Source: an uncultured Bacteroidota bacterium (GTDB lineage Bacteria > Bacteroidota > Bacteroidia > Flavobacteriales > Flavobacteriaceae). Taken from it: 37,993 bases of DNA. The position numbers were made by a program, and so were the translations under genes. Below are positions 26,037-34,267 of this stretch, piece by piece (positions within the stretch are counted from its first letter, which is position 1; every line of letters starts with the position of its first letter). The notes beneath the pieces were generated by a model. That model was not told the DNA's origin and searched no databases. It was given only the letters and a program-made list of their open reading frames with translations. The stretch covers positions 1 through 37,993 of the forward strand of contig CACJMJ010000007.1 of NCBI GenBank assembly GCA_902594485.1. The letters are read 5' to 3'.

Positions 26037-27332
26037 TTGGATAATTTAAATATTTTAATCATTACTTACTACTGGCCACCATCTGGGGGTTCAGGAGTTC
26101 AAAGATGGATGTTCTTTGCAAAATATCTCAAGCAACTTGGACATAATCCTATAGTTTTGACTGTTGATCCAAAATATGCCTCTTATAATTTAATTGATAA
26201 TTCACTCACAGATCAAGTTAAAGATATTAAGACACATAAAACATATAGCTTTGAGATCTTGAAATTATATTCACTATTAAAGTCGGGTAATAGAACTAAA
26301 GTAATACCTCAGTCTTATATTCCGAATCAATCATTATTTGATAAAATAACATCATTTATCAGATTAAATTTTTTTATACCAGATTCAAGAATCGGGTGGA
26401 ATTATTTTGCATTTAAAAAAGCTAAAAAAATTATAGAAAACAATAATATTAACTGTGTAATTACTACAGGCCCTCCACATTCAACTCATTTAATTGGTAA
26501 AAAAATTACTGAAAAATTCAAATTAAAATGGGTAGTTGATCTAAGAGATCCTTGGGCTGAAATCTTTTATTTAAAAGATAAATTTAGATTTAAATACGCT
26601 AAAAAATTAAATCTAAAATTTGAGTCAGATGTTCTTAATTCTGCTGATTCAATTATAACAACTGTTGGTGACAGATATCAAAATATCTTAAAAGAAAAAT
26701 TATCAAATTCTAAGAAAATTCATAAAATTTACAATGGATATGATAAATCAGTTTATGATAAAATTAAAGAGATTAAGCCTTCTAGCTTTAATATTGTATT
26801 TACAGGTATTCTTTCTAAAAATCATAATTATCAAGTTTTTTACGAAGTATTAAGCTACTTAAAAGATGAGTTTAATGACCTAAATATGATTTTCACTTTC
26901 GCAGGTAAAATTGACAAAGAGATTAAAAAACTTTATTCACAAAAAATTAATTTTATTGACAACGGTTATGTAATCCACGAAACAGCAATTGAGATTATAA
27001 AGTCATCTCATTTATTAATTAATTTTAATTACTTAAACACAGAAAAAACTGATATGGTGTCAGGGAAGCTTATAGAGTATCTTGCCTCAGGTTCTCCAAT
27101 TATAAACTTTTCAAATTCGGCAGAAGAATCAAGTTCCCTATTGAAAAACTCCACAAAATCTTTTAATGCAGACAGTAATGATACAATTAAGGTTGTAAAC
27201 TTTATAAAGAAAGAATATGACAGTTGGTTAGATGGAAACTATGAAAAAGATATCCCAAAAAATATAGAGTCTCTTTCAAGGAAAAAATTAACAAATGATT
27301 TAGCTGAATTGATAAAAAACTTATTTAATTAA
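26037..27332 (+). CDS. Glycosyltransferase family 4-like protein
   Basis: This 431-residue GT-B-fold enzyme probably adds a sugar to a surface polysaccharide or lipid. The N-terminal donor-independent domain begins LIITYYWPPSGGSGVQRW (about residues 6-23), a glycine-rich acceptor loop common in such proteins. VVDLRDPWAE lies near residue 168. The C-terminal domain has NIVFTGILSKNHNY near residue 255 and the loosely conserved nucleotide-sugar region KLIEYLASGSPIINF near residue 345. There is no signal peptide. The start is TTG at 26037, one base after the DUF3078 stop; the next in-frame ATG would remove the acceptor loop. It overlaps the convergent nadD by 12 bases. Confidence 0.88.
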   Translation: MDNLNILIITYYWPPSGGSGVQRWMFFAKYLKQLGHNPIVLTVDPKYASYNLIDNSLTDQVKDIKTHKTYSFEILKLYSLLKSGNRTKVIPQSYIPNQSLFDKITSFIRLNFFIPDSRIGWNYFAFKKAKKIIENNNINCVITTGPPHSTHLIGKKITEKFKLKWVVDLRDPWAEIFYLKDKFRFKYAKKLNLKFESDVLNSADSIITTVGDRYQNILKEKLSNSKKIHKIYNGYDKSVYDKIKEIKPSSFNIVFTGILSKNHNYQVFYEVLSYLKDEFNDLNMIFTFAGKIDKEIKKLYSQKINFIDNGYVIHETAIEIIKSSHLLINFNYLNTEKTDMVSGKLIEYLASGSPIINFSNSAEESSSLLKNSTKSFNADSNDTIKVVNFIKKEYDSWLDGNYEKDIPKNIESLSRKKLTNDLAELIKNLFN

Positions 27333-27893
27333 TTTAAAGTATTCCAAAACCTCTTTTGGCACCAATGTGTCAATTTTTTTCTTCGACTTGATTAACTCTC
27401 GAATATGGCTACTAGAAATTTTCACTTTAGGGGCATCTACCAACTTAATATTAGAATTAGATAAAATTTCTTCAGGAATTTTTTGGTCAGTATCTCTTGG
27501 GTAGACATATACTTCAGCAATTTCAATAATTTTTTTATAATCTTTCCACTTATTAAACCCTACTAAATTATCTTCTCCAATTAATAGAATCAACTTATTG
27601 TACTTATGTCTTTTTTTAAATTCCTTTAAAGTATCAATTGTAAAATTAGGCTTAGACATTTTAAACTCAATATCTGATACTCTAACATTATCAAACTTTT
27701 TAAATACAGTTTCAGCCATCTTTAGTCTATCTATGTCACTTATTAATTCATCTTCCTTTTTAAAAGGACTTTGAGGGCTAATAACAACCAAGACCTCATC
27801 TAATTCAGATAGGTTTGAAAAATATTCAGCTAATGTAACGTGACCATTATGTATAGGGTTAAAAGTTCCTAGGTAAAGACCCACATTACTCAT
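27321..27893 (-). CDS. nadD: Nicotinate-nucleotide adenylyltransferase
   Basis: NadD joins nicotinate mononucleotide with ATP to form deamido-NAD in the cytoplasm. The 190-residue protein has the nucleotidyltransferase signature GTFNPIHNGHVTLAEYF (about residues 9-25, HxGH at His15-His18) and the PFKKEDELI substrate-binding region. LLIGEDNLVGFNKWKDY follows near residue 102, and the C-terminal ISSSHIRELI motif is near residue 160. It is the last gene of yicC-gmk-nadD and overlaps the gmk stop by eight bases. Confidence 0.95.
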   Translation of the reverse strand: MSNVGLYLGTFNPIHNGHVTLAEYFSNLSELDEVLVVISPQSPFKKEDELISDIDRLKMAETVFKKFDNVRVSDIEFKMSKPNFTIDTLKEFKKRHKYNKLILLIGEDNLVGFNKWKDYKKIIEIAEVYVYPRDTDQKIPEEILSNSNIKLVDAPKVKISSSHIRELIKSKKKIDTLVPKEVLEYFKLIK

Positions 27894-28452
27894 CTATAAA
27901 TTCTTTTATTAATGTAAGGGCAATTTTTTTTGACTCTTCAAGATCGTTATTAATGATAATATTATCAAATTTTGATGCATAATCTAATTCACTTTCAGCT
28001 TTTTTAATTCTTATATCAATTTCTTCTTTAGAAACATCACCTCTTTCAATTAATCTTCTTTTTAAGATATCGATACTTGGCGGCATAACAAATATGGAGA
28101 GAGTCTCATTTGGAAACATACCCTTTATATTAGCACCTCCAACAACGTCTAAATCAAAAATTGCTATTTTTTTATCTTTCCAAATCCTATTTAATTCAGC
28201 TTTAAGTGTACCATAATAGTTACCTCCGTAAACCTCTTCATACTCAATAAATTCATCATTTTTAATTCTAGCCTTAAATTCTTCGCTGCTTAAAAAATAA
28301 TAATCTTTTCCCTCCTTTTCTTCACCTCTTGCTTTTCTTGAAGTTGCGGAAATTGAAAATTCGATTTCACTAAAAGTTTTAAGTATATACTTTACTAAAG
28401 TGGTTTTGCCTGCACCTGAAGGAGCTGAAAAAACAATAAGCTTTTTAGTCAT
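27886..28452 (-). CDS. gmk: Guanylate kinase
   Basis: Gmk phosphorylates GMP to GDP. The 188-residue protein begins with the P-loop FSAPSGAGKTTLVKYIL (about residues 8-24) and has SATSRKARGEEKEGKDYYFL for GMP binding (about 35-54), EYEEVYGGNYYGT near residue 71 and FDLDVVGGANIKG near residue 98. The C-terminal lid contains RLIERGDVSKEEIDIR. Length is normal. The ATG overlaps the yicC stop by one base (TAATG). Confidence 0.97.
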   Translation of the reverse strand: MTKKLIVFSAPSGAGKTTLVKYILKTFSEIEFSISATSRKARGEEKEGKDYYFLSSEEFKARIKNDEFIEYEEVYGGNYYGTLKAELNRIWKDKKIAIFDLDVVGGANIKGMFPNETLSIFVMPPSIDILKRRLIERGDVSKEEIDIRIKKAESELDYASKFDNIIINNDLEESKKIALTLIKEFIDE

Positions 28453-29306
28453 TATGCTATATTAAAAATATTTTGCTTTATTTTTTCATTTTCTTCTTTC
28501 ATATTGACTACCATACATTGAATCTTAAAATTGTTAGCCTTTGAACCAATTGTATTTATCTCTCTGCCAATTTCTTGAGAAATGAAAGAGAGTTTCTTTC
28601 CTTGAGCATATTCTGAATTAATTTCCGAAATGAAAAATTTTAAATGATTCCTTAATCTAATTATTTCTTCATTAATATCTAATTTTTCAATATAATATAT
28701 AATTTCCTGTTCAAGTCTAGATTTATCAAACTTATTTTCAAGTTCTTTTAGATAGGTTTTAATTTTATTTTTCTTTTCCTTAATTCTTGATGGTTCAATT
28801 GAGGTGATTTTTTTAATATAGTTATCTATTTTTGAGATACTTTTTTTAAGGTCTTTACTTATAGCTTCGCCTTCCTTAATTCTATACTTATTTAATTCTT
28901 CAATAGACTTATCTATCATTAACTTAACCCTTTTTTTATCATTTTTATTAAGTTTTATTTCGGACTCTATAACCTTATCGCTACTTAACAAACTTGAGAT
29001 TATTTGAGATTCATTAATATCAAAATCTTTTTTTAATTCCTTGATGTAGCCTTTAACTTTTTGAGTGTTAAATGGAATGACTAATCCATTATTGGAGTTA
29101 TTAATAGTTATAGATACGTCAATTTTGCCCCTAATAATTTTTTGATTAATTGACTTTCTTAAATATTCGTCAATGAATAAAACAGGATCATCAATTTTTA
29201 AATTTAAATCGAGTGTTTTTGAATTTAGTGAACGAATTTCAATGACTACATTATGATTATTTATGAGCTTCTCATCTTTCCCAAAGCCAGTCATTGAATA
29301 GATCAT
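28452..29306 (-). CDS. YicC/YloC-family endoribonuclease
   Basis: The 284-residue protein starts with the characteristic MIYSMTGFGKDE and ends in the DUF1732 region, FISQEIGREINTIGSKANN (about 245-263). The YicC N-terminal domain spans about 1-155. YicC of E. coli has been reported as an RNase acting on small RNAs, and the gene is widely linked to gmk, as here. Lysine content is very high, as expected for this AT-rich genome. It starts nine bases after the stop of the DUF1080 lipoprotein gene, so it may be read from the upstream sugar operon; no separate promoter space exists. Confidence 0.93.
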   Translation of the reverse strand: MIYSMTGFGKDEKLINNHNVVIEIRSLNSKTLDLNLKIDDPVLFIDEYLRKSINQKIIRGKIDVSITINNSNNGLVIPFNTQKVKGYIKELKKDFDINESQIISSLLSSDKVIESEIKLNKNDKKRVKLMIDKSIEELNKYRIKEGEAISKDLKKSISKIDNYIKKITSIEPSRIKEKKNKIKTYLKELENKFDKSRLEQEIIYYIEKLDINEEIIRLRNHLKFFISEINSEYAQGKKLSFISQEIGREINTIGSKANNFKIQCMVVNMKEENEKIKQNIFNIA

Positions 29307-29315
29307 ATTTAAATA

Positions 29316-30035
29316 CTATAGTTCTCGAATTTTTATATTCCTGAATTTAACATCTGTACTATGATCTTGTAATGCTATTTTTCCAGTTTTAAATTTACCA
29401 AAATCAGGAGCATATGTTGCATCTGAGCGTTCACTTCCAAGAGCAAACTTTGATTTGGATACCAATTTATCCCACTCAGTTCCTGATAGAGGATATGTGA
29501 AGGCAAGCTCACCATTAAACTTTACAGTTCCTAAATTATTCTGATGATCAATTTTGAGAATAACATGATTCCAACTTCCGTAACTGTTAACTTTTAAATT
29601 TGAATTATTTGATTTAACAAGGTCAAAAAGTGATGGAGCATATTCAAGATCAGAACCAGCATAGCCATTATCATTATCTAAAATCTGTATTTCAGGACCT
29701 GTAGAAAATGCAGAGAATTCAGGAATCTGTTTTACTCCATAAAAAATACCACTATTGCCCCCTTTTGATACATTCCATTCAAGAGAAAGCTCAAAGCTTG
29801 TGTATTCCTTATCTGTTAGAATATCATGTCCTGATTCATCATCATTATTTGTAAAGATTAATTCTCCATTATTTATTGACCATTGACTTCCAACTGGATC
29901 ACCGTCATATGAATGCCATCCATTAAAAGTTTCACCATCAAAAATATATGTCCATTCGTCATTACTTTTTTCAGAACAACTAATGAATAAAATCAATAGA
30001 GTTATTGTAGATAGTCTACATACTAAATTTTTCAT
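29316..30035 (-). CDS. DUF1080 (3-keto-disaccharide hydrolase family) lipoprotein
   Basis: Pfam names this concanavalin-like domain the 3-keto-disaccharide hydrolase family. From the chosen start the protein has 239 residues. A lipoprotein signal has its lipobox at LFISC (Cys20), and the domain runs from WTYIFDGETFNGWHSY to the closing DVKFRNIKIREL. Inner landmarks are SLEWNVSKGGNSGIFYGV, GPEIQILDNDN and GSWNHVILKIDH. An in-frame ATG at 30068 would add 11 residues (MKNSKILSSLR) and an unusually long n-region; I prefer ATG at 30035. It is a paralogue of the next gene upstream but lacks an insertion of about 12 residues near the C-terminus. It would be anchored in the periplasm or on the cell surface. 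Confidence 0.88.
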   Translation of the reverse strand: MKNLVCRLSTITLLILFISCSEKSNDEWTYIFDGETFNGWHSYDGDPVGSQWSINNGELIFTNNDDESGHDILTDKEYTSFELSLEWNVSKGGNSGIFYGVKQIPEFSAFSTGPEIQILDNDNGYAGSDLEYAPSLFDLVKSNNSNLKVNSYGSWNHVILKIDHQNNLGTVKFNGELAFTYPLSGTEWDKLVSKSKFALGSERSDATYAPDFGKFKTGKIALQDHSTDVKFRNIKIREL

Positions 30036-30144
30036 TCTTAACGATGATAATATTTTACTGTTTTTCATATAATTTTTTATCTTAATTTATTGATAAATTG
30101 TATTAATATAAAAAAATGTATTACTGCATTAGCACTGCTTAAAA

Positions 30145-30870
30145 TTATAATTCTTTGATTTTAATATTTCTATATTTTACAGTGAATCCATGATCTTGGA
30201 GACCAATACTACCTGTTTTAAATTTTCCAAAAAAAGGTGCATATGTAAAGAAAGGGTGCGCAGGAGTTAAGTTTTCAAAATAACTATCACCATTAAATTT
30301 AGACCTACTAACCATCTTATCCCATTCTGGACCATGCAAAGGAAAGTCATACACTTTCTGACCATTAAATGTTATAGAACCAATATTTTCGTTATGATCA
30401 ATTCTTAAAACTAAATGATTCCACTCACCATATTTATTATACTTAACTCTTCTTAATGGCTTCAAATCATATAGTGCAGGAGCCTTATGCCATCTATTTG
30501 CTTCAAAATTTTCATTATCTAAAACTTGAATCTCAGGCCCAGTCTTCCATGGAGTATTTACCTCGGGAATTTCAACTACCTTAAAAAAGATACCACTGTT
30601 ACCACCCTTACTAATATTCCACTCTAGTGATAATTCAAAATTTGTAAATGTTTCATCAGTAACAATGTCTTGTCCTCTACTCTGATTGTCATTTGGTGCA
30701 GTAAAAACAAGTTCTCCATCATTAACTGACCAATTCTTGCTTATTTCATCACCATTATATTCGTGCCATCCATTTAAAGTTTTTCCATCAAAAAGATAAG
30801 TCCAATCAGAGTCTTGAGAAAACCCAATGCATGTTGTTAAAATTAAAAATGTAGTTAATATTTGTTTCAT
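30145..30870 (-). CDS. DUF1080 (3-keto-disaccharide hydrolase family) secreted protein
   Basis: This 241-residue member of the same family has a type I signal peptide (cleavage after GFSQ, about residue 19) and no proper lipobox, so it is probably soluble in the periplasm. The domain begins WTYLFDGKTLNGWHEYNGD. It contains SLEWNISKGGNSGIFFKV, GPEIQVLDNEN, HKAPALYDLKPL and the C-terminal FGKFKTGSIGLQDHG and VKYRNIKIKEL. Family members cleave glycosides whose sugar carries a 3-keto group; specificity here is unknown. It starts two bases after the TIM-barrel gene stop, within the operon. The 109 bases between it and the lipoprotein paralogue's chosen start hold no clear promoter or terminator. 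Confidence 0.9.
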   Translation of the reverse strand: MKQILTTFLILTTCIGFSQDSDWTYLFDGKTLNGWHEYNGDEISKNWSVNDGELVFTAPNDNQSRGQDIVTDETFTNFELSLEWNISKGGNSGIFFKVVEIPEVNTPWKTGPEIQVLDNENFEANRWHKAPALYDLKPLRRVKYNKYGEWNHLVLRIDHNENIGSITFNGQKVYDFPLHGPEWDKMVSRSKFNGDSYFENLTPAHPFFTYAPFFGKFKTGSIGLQDHGFTVKYRNIKIKEL

Positions 30871-30872
30871 AT

Positions 30873-31925
30873 TTATATATTTAAAATGTTTCTTAAATCT
30901 TCATCATTTGTTTTACCCCCTGCAAAGTCATCAAATTTTTTATCGGTACAATTAATAATTAGATCTTGAATTATTTTTGCACCTTCAGTTGCACCTTGTT
31001 CAGGACTTTTAATACAACATTCCCATTCTAAAACTGCCCATACATCACACCCATATTGAGTCAATTTGGAGAAGATAGTTTTAAAATCAATCTGACCATC
31101 ACCAAGTGATCTATACCTTCCAGCCCTATCAGCCCAATCTAGGTATCCTCCAAAAGCACCCTTTTTACCAGTAGGATTAAATTCAGCATCTTTTACATGA
31201 AAAGATTTTATGAACTCATGGTAATGATCAATGTATGTTATATAGTCAAGCTGTTGCAAAATAAAATGACTGGGATCGTATAATATATTTACTCTTTTAT
31301 GGTTATTAGTTGCTTTTAGAAATCTTTCAAAAGTTACTCCATCATGAAGATCTTCCCCCGGATGAATTTCATAGCAAACATCAACCCCATTCTCATCAAA
31401 TACATCTAAAATTGGAAGCCATCTTTTTGCCAATTCTTCAAATCCCATTTCAACCAATCCTTTTGGAGCTTGAGGCCATGGGTGCCATGTATGCCATAGC
31501 AATGCTCCAGAAAAAGTTGCATGAGCTTTTAGACCAAGTCGCCTGCTGGCAATTGCAGCTTTTTTAACTGTATCCACTGCCCATTTAGTTCTTTCTTTTG
31601 GATTCTTTTTTAAATTATCAGGTGCAAAATTATCAAACATCAAATCATATGCAGGATGAACTGCAACAAGCTGACCTTGAAGATGGGTAGATAATTCAGT
31701 TATCTCAAGACCGTAGGATCTAACCTTTCCAATTAATTCATCACAGTAATCTTGACTATCAGATGCTTTATCCAAATCAATTAGTGAGCTTTCCCATGTT
31801 GGTATCTGAATTCCCTTATATCCTAATTCTGAGGCCCATTTACAGATTCCATCAAGAGAGTTAAATGGTTCAGATTTATCTACAAATTGAGCGAGAAAAA
31901 CTGCTGGTCCTTTTATTGTCTTCAT
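30873..31925 (-). CDS. Sugar phosphate isomerase/epimerase-like TIM-barrel protein (cytoplasmic)
   Basis: The 350-residue protein belongs to the xylose isomerase-like TIM-barrel superfamily (AP endonuclease 2 domain). Probable metal ligands are Glu186 in CYEIHPGED, the Asp and His of YDPSHF, the His of SFHVKDAEF and the final Glu of VLEWEC. It has no signal peptide, so it should act in the cytoplasm on an imported sugar. Relatives lie beside Gfo/Idh/MocA oxidoreductases in many Bacteroidota sugar loci. It starts one base after the oxidoreductase stop. The substrate, possibly a keto-sugar or its reduction product, is inferred only from neighbours. Confidence 0.9.
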   Translation of the reverse strand: MKTIKGPAVFLAQFVDKSEPFNSLDGICKWASELGYKGIQIPTWESSLIDLDKASDSQDYCDELIGKVRSYGLEITELSTHLQGQLVAVHPAYDLMFDNFAPDNLKKNPKERTKWAVDTVKKAAIASRRLGLKAHATFSGALLWHTWHPWPQAPKGLVEMGFEELAKRWLPILDVFDENGVDVCYEIHPGEDLHDGVTFERFLKATNNHKRVNILYDPSHFILQQLDYITYIDHYHEFIKSFHVKDAEFNPTGKKGAFGGYLDWADRAGRYRSLGDGQIDFKTIFSKLTQYGCDVWAVLEWECCIKSPEQGATEGAKIIQDLIINCTDKKFDDFAGGKTNDEDLRNILNI

Positions 31926-31926
31926 T

Positions 31927-33063
31927 TTAATTTAATTTTACCCATGTGTTACCCTTATTGTGAGATTCAACAGCTTTTTCTATAAATAACATCCCTCTTA
32001 AACCATCATTTAGAGTAGGGTACTCTCCCTTAAATTCTTTATCTCCCCTTATCTCTCTTGCTACACCGTTATATATATTTGCCATAGAGTCAAACATACC
32101 TTCAGGATGTCCAGGTGGTAATTTAGTCGAAATTTTTGAAAAATTAGAATTATAATCATGACCTGGTTTGAGAACTTGAAGTGGTTTTGAATCACTTAAA
32201 TAATTAAGATAATTTGGATTTTCTTGTTGCCATTTTAATCCACCTCTTCTTCCATATATAGCAACTGTAAAGCAATTTTCTTCACCTGTTGCAATTTGAC
32301 TAGCTCTAATTACACCTTTTATTTTATCCGAAAACCGAATTAGAATAGTACCGTCAACATCCATTGGATTATCGTCATAAACATAATTTAAATCAGATAA
32401 GAGCTCCTGGACTTCCATTCCAGTTACATATTCTAACATATCAAAAGCATGCGTACCAATGTCACCAATACAACAACTGATTCCTGACTTATCAGGCTGA
32501 AGTCTCCAAGTTTCGGACCTTTTATTACTATCGTGAATTATTGGATTAATCCATCCTTGATAGTACTGAAGATCAACTCTTTGAATATCTCCAATTACAC
32601 CCTCTCTTATCATCTCCTTCATTTGCCTTATCATGGGGTATCCAGTATATGTATATGTTACAGCAAAAGTTAATTTTTTAGATTTATAAATTCGTTCTAG
32701 ATCCTGAGCCTCTTCATAAGTAGTTGTCATAGGTTTCTCACAAATAACACTAAAATTATTTTCAAGAAGCTTTTTAGCCATAGGATAGTGAAGAAAGTTT
32801 GGGGTTAATATTGAGACAACTTGCATCCTCTCACTCTCATCCAATTTTAACTCTTGTTCAATCATTTTGTCATAGTCTTCATAGACTCTAGTTTCATCTA
32901 GACCTATTTCCTTTGCAAATTTTAAGTTCTCGGAATAGTCTGGGTTAAAAACACCACCAATAATAGAATAGCTATCATGCATAGATGAAGCAATCCTGTG
33001 AACAATTCCAATTAGAGAATCTCCTCCTCCTCCAAGAATACCTAACCTAATTTTACTTTTCAA
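31927..33063 (-). CDS. Gfo/Idh/MocA-family NAD(P)-dependent oxidoreductase
   Basis: The 378-residue protein has the N-terminal Rossmann fold starting IRLGILGGGGDSLIG (about residues 5-19) and the catalytic lysine Lys110 in ICEKPMTTTYEEA. The C-terminal alpha/beta domain contains GWINPIIHDS and GDIGTHAFDMLEYVTG, where the His corresponds to the usual active-site histidine. No signal peptide is seen. Such enzymes oxidise or reduce sugar hydroxyl/keto groups; here reduction of a keto-sugar in the cytoplasm is plausible. The start is TTG at 33063; the next in-frame ATG falls after the glycine loop. It overlaps the end of the MFS gene by 11 bases. Confidence 0.92.
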   Translation of the reverse strand: MKSKIRLGILGGGGDSLIGIVHRIASSMHDSYSIIGGVFNPDYSENLKFAKEIGLDETRVYEDYDKMIEQELKLDESERMQVVSILTPNFLHYPMAKKLLENNFSVICEKPMTTTYEEAQDLERIYKSKKLTFAVTYTYTGYPMIRQMKEMIREGVIGDIQRVDLQYYQGWINPIIHDSNKRSETWRLQPDKSGISCCIGDIGTHAFDMLEYVTGMEVQELLSDLNYVYDDNPMDVDGTILIRFSDKIKGVIRASQIATGEENCFTVAIYGRRGGLKWQQENPNYLNYLSDSKPLQVLKPGHDYNSNFSKISTKLPPGHPEGMFDSMANIYNGVAREIRGDKEFKGEYPTLNDGLRGMLFIEKAVESHNKGNTWVKLN

Positions 33064-34261
33064 TTTCTATTTTTTCGTTTTTAAAAGTTAAAATAAAAAT
33101 AACAAGAACTACTGCTGCAAAAATTGCAGGAATAATCCAAATCTGAGTCCAATCATGGCCTGGATCAAGTGCAAATTGATCAGTAACCCTTCCGGCTAAT
33201 CTAAATCCAATAAGCATACCCAAGCCATATGTTGCCAAGGCAATTAACCCTTGTGCTGCACTTTTGTATTTTTCACCAGCTTTAAAATCTGTATAAATCT
33301 GTCCTGAAACAAAGAAAAAGTCATAACATATACCATGAAGAACAATTCCAAAAATTAGCATCCATATGTTAGAGCCCGTATCACCAAAAGCAAACAAAAC
33401 ATACCTTAAACTCCAAGCAAACATACCTACAATTAAAGTTTTCTTTATACCATATTTATTTAAAAAAATTGGTAATAAAAGAATAAATAATGCCTCAGAA
33501 ATTTGCCCTAGAGTCATTACTCCTGCTGCATTTTTCATACCTAGCTCATTAAGAAATAAATTAGCATCTTGATAATAAAAAGCAAGAGGGATACATATTA
33601 GTATAGATGAAATAAAGAATATAAGATATCTGGAGTCATTTAAAAGTTTCAATGCATCAAGACCAAGTATTTCCCTTATACTAGGGCTTTCGTTAGTAGC
33701 TTTAGGAGGTGTTTTAGGTAAACTAAAGCTAAATAAACCTAGTGCTACAGAAACTATAGCTGCAAGATAGAATGTATATTCTAATTTCTGACTTGCTTCC
33801 CAACCAACACCATAGCTAATTACAAGCCCTGCAACTATCCAACCAATAGTTCCCCAGACTCTAATCTTTGGAAACTCCTTAGAAGGATCTTTCATCTGTC
33901 TAAATGCTATAGAGTTTACTAATGCTAAAGTTGGCATATATAAAATCATATAAATTAGAATGTATGGGTAGAATTTATCAAATCCAAGTGCAATAGAACA
34001 CATAAATAAAAGTCCTCCACCCAAAATATGAATTAATGCAAGAATCTTTTCAGCATCAAAATATCTATCCGCAATAAGTCCAATTATAAATGGAGCAATT
34101 ATTGCTCCCCATGATTGAGTTTCATAAGCTAAAGCAATTTCACCTCCAGATGCACTAAATGCTTGAGTCAAGAATGTACCCATAGTCACGAACCAACAGC
34201 CCCAAATAAAAAATTCGAGGAACATCATAATACTTAGTTTAGTATTTATTATTTTATCCAT
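33053..34261 (-). CDS. MFS transporter, nucleoside:H+ symporter-like permease
   Basis: This 402-residue inner-membrane carrier has about twelve hydrophobic helices. The N-terminal stretch MMFLEFFIWGCWFVTMGTFL and the loop GLIADRYFDAEKIL (about residues 61-74) resemble the NupG/XapB-type nucleoside:H+ symporter branch of the major facilitator superfamily. That branch is often found in Bacteroidota sugar operons and annotated there as a sugar permease. Embedded between isomerase and oxidoreductase genes, it most likely imports the sugar product formed in the periplasm. It begins six bases after the exported TIM-barrel gene and overlaps the oxidoreductase start by 11 bases. Confidence 0.9.
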   Translation of the reverse strand: MDKIINTKLSIMMFLEFFIWGCWFVTMGTFLTQAFSASGGEIALAYETQSWGAIIAPFIIGLIADRYFDAEKILALIHILGGGLLFMCSIALGFDKFYPYILIYMILYMPTLALVNSIAFRQMKDPSKEFPKIRVWGTIGWIVAGLVISYGVGWEASQKLEYTFYLAAIVSVALGLFSFSLPKTPPKATNESPSIREILGLDALKLLNDSRYLIFFISSILICIPLAFYYQDANLFLNELGMKNAAGVMTLGQISEALFILLLPIFLNKYGIKKTLIVGMFAWSLRYVLFAFGDTGSNIWMLIFGIVLHGICYDFFFVSGQIYTDFKAGEKYKSAAQGLIALATYGLGMLIGFRLAGRVTDQFALDPGHDWTQIWIIPAIFAAVVLVIFILTFKNEKIEIEK

Positions 34262-34267
34262 AATGAT

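Noticed and set aside
30069-30144. Possible terminator or promoter between the two DUF1080 genes
   Set aside because: It holds a GCAGT direct repeat and a T run, but the best stem is three base pairs and the -7-like box has a mismatch with no -33 partner.
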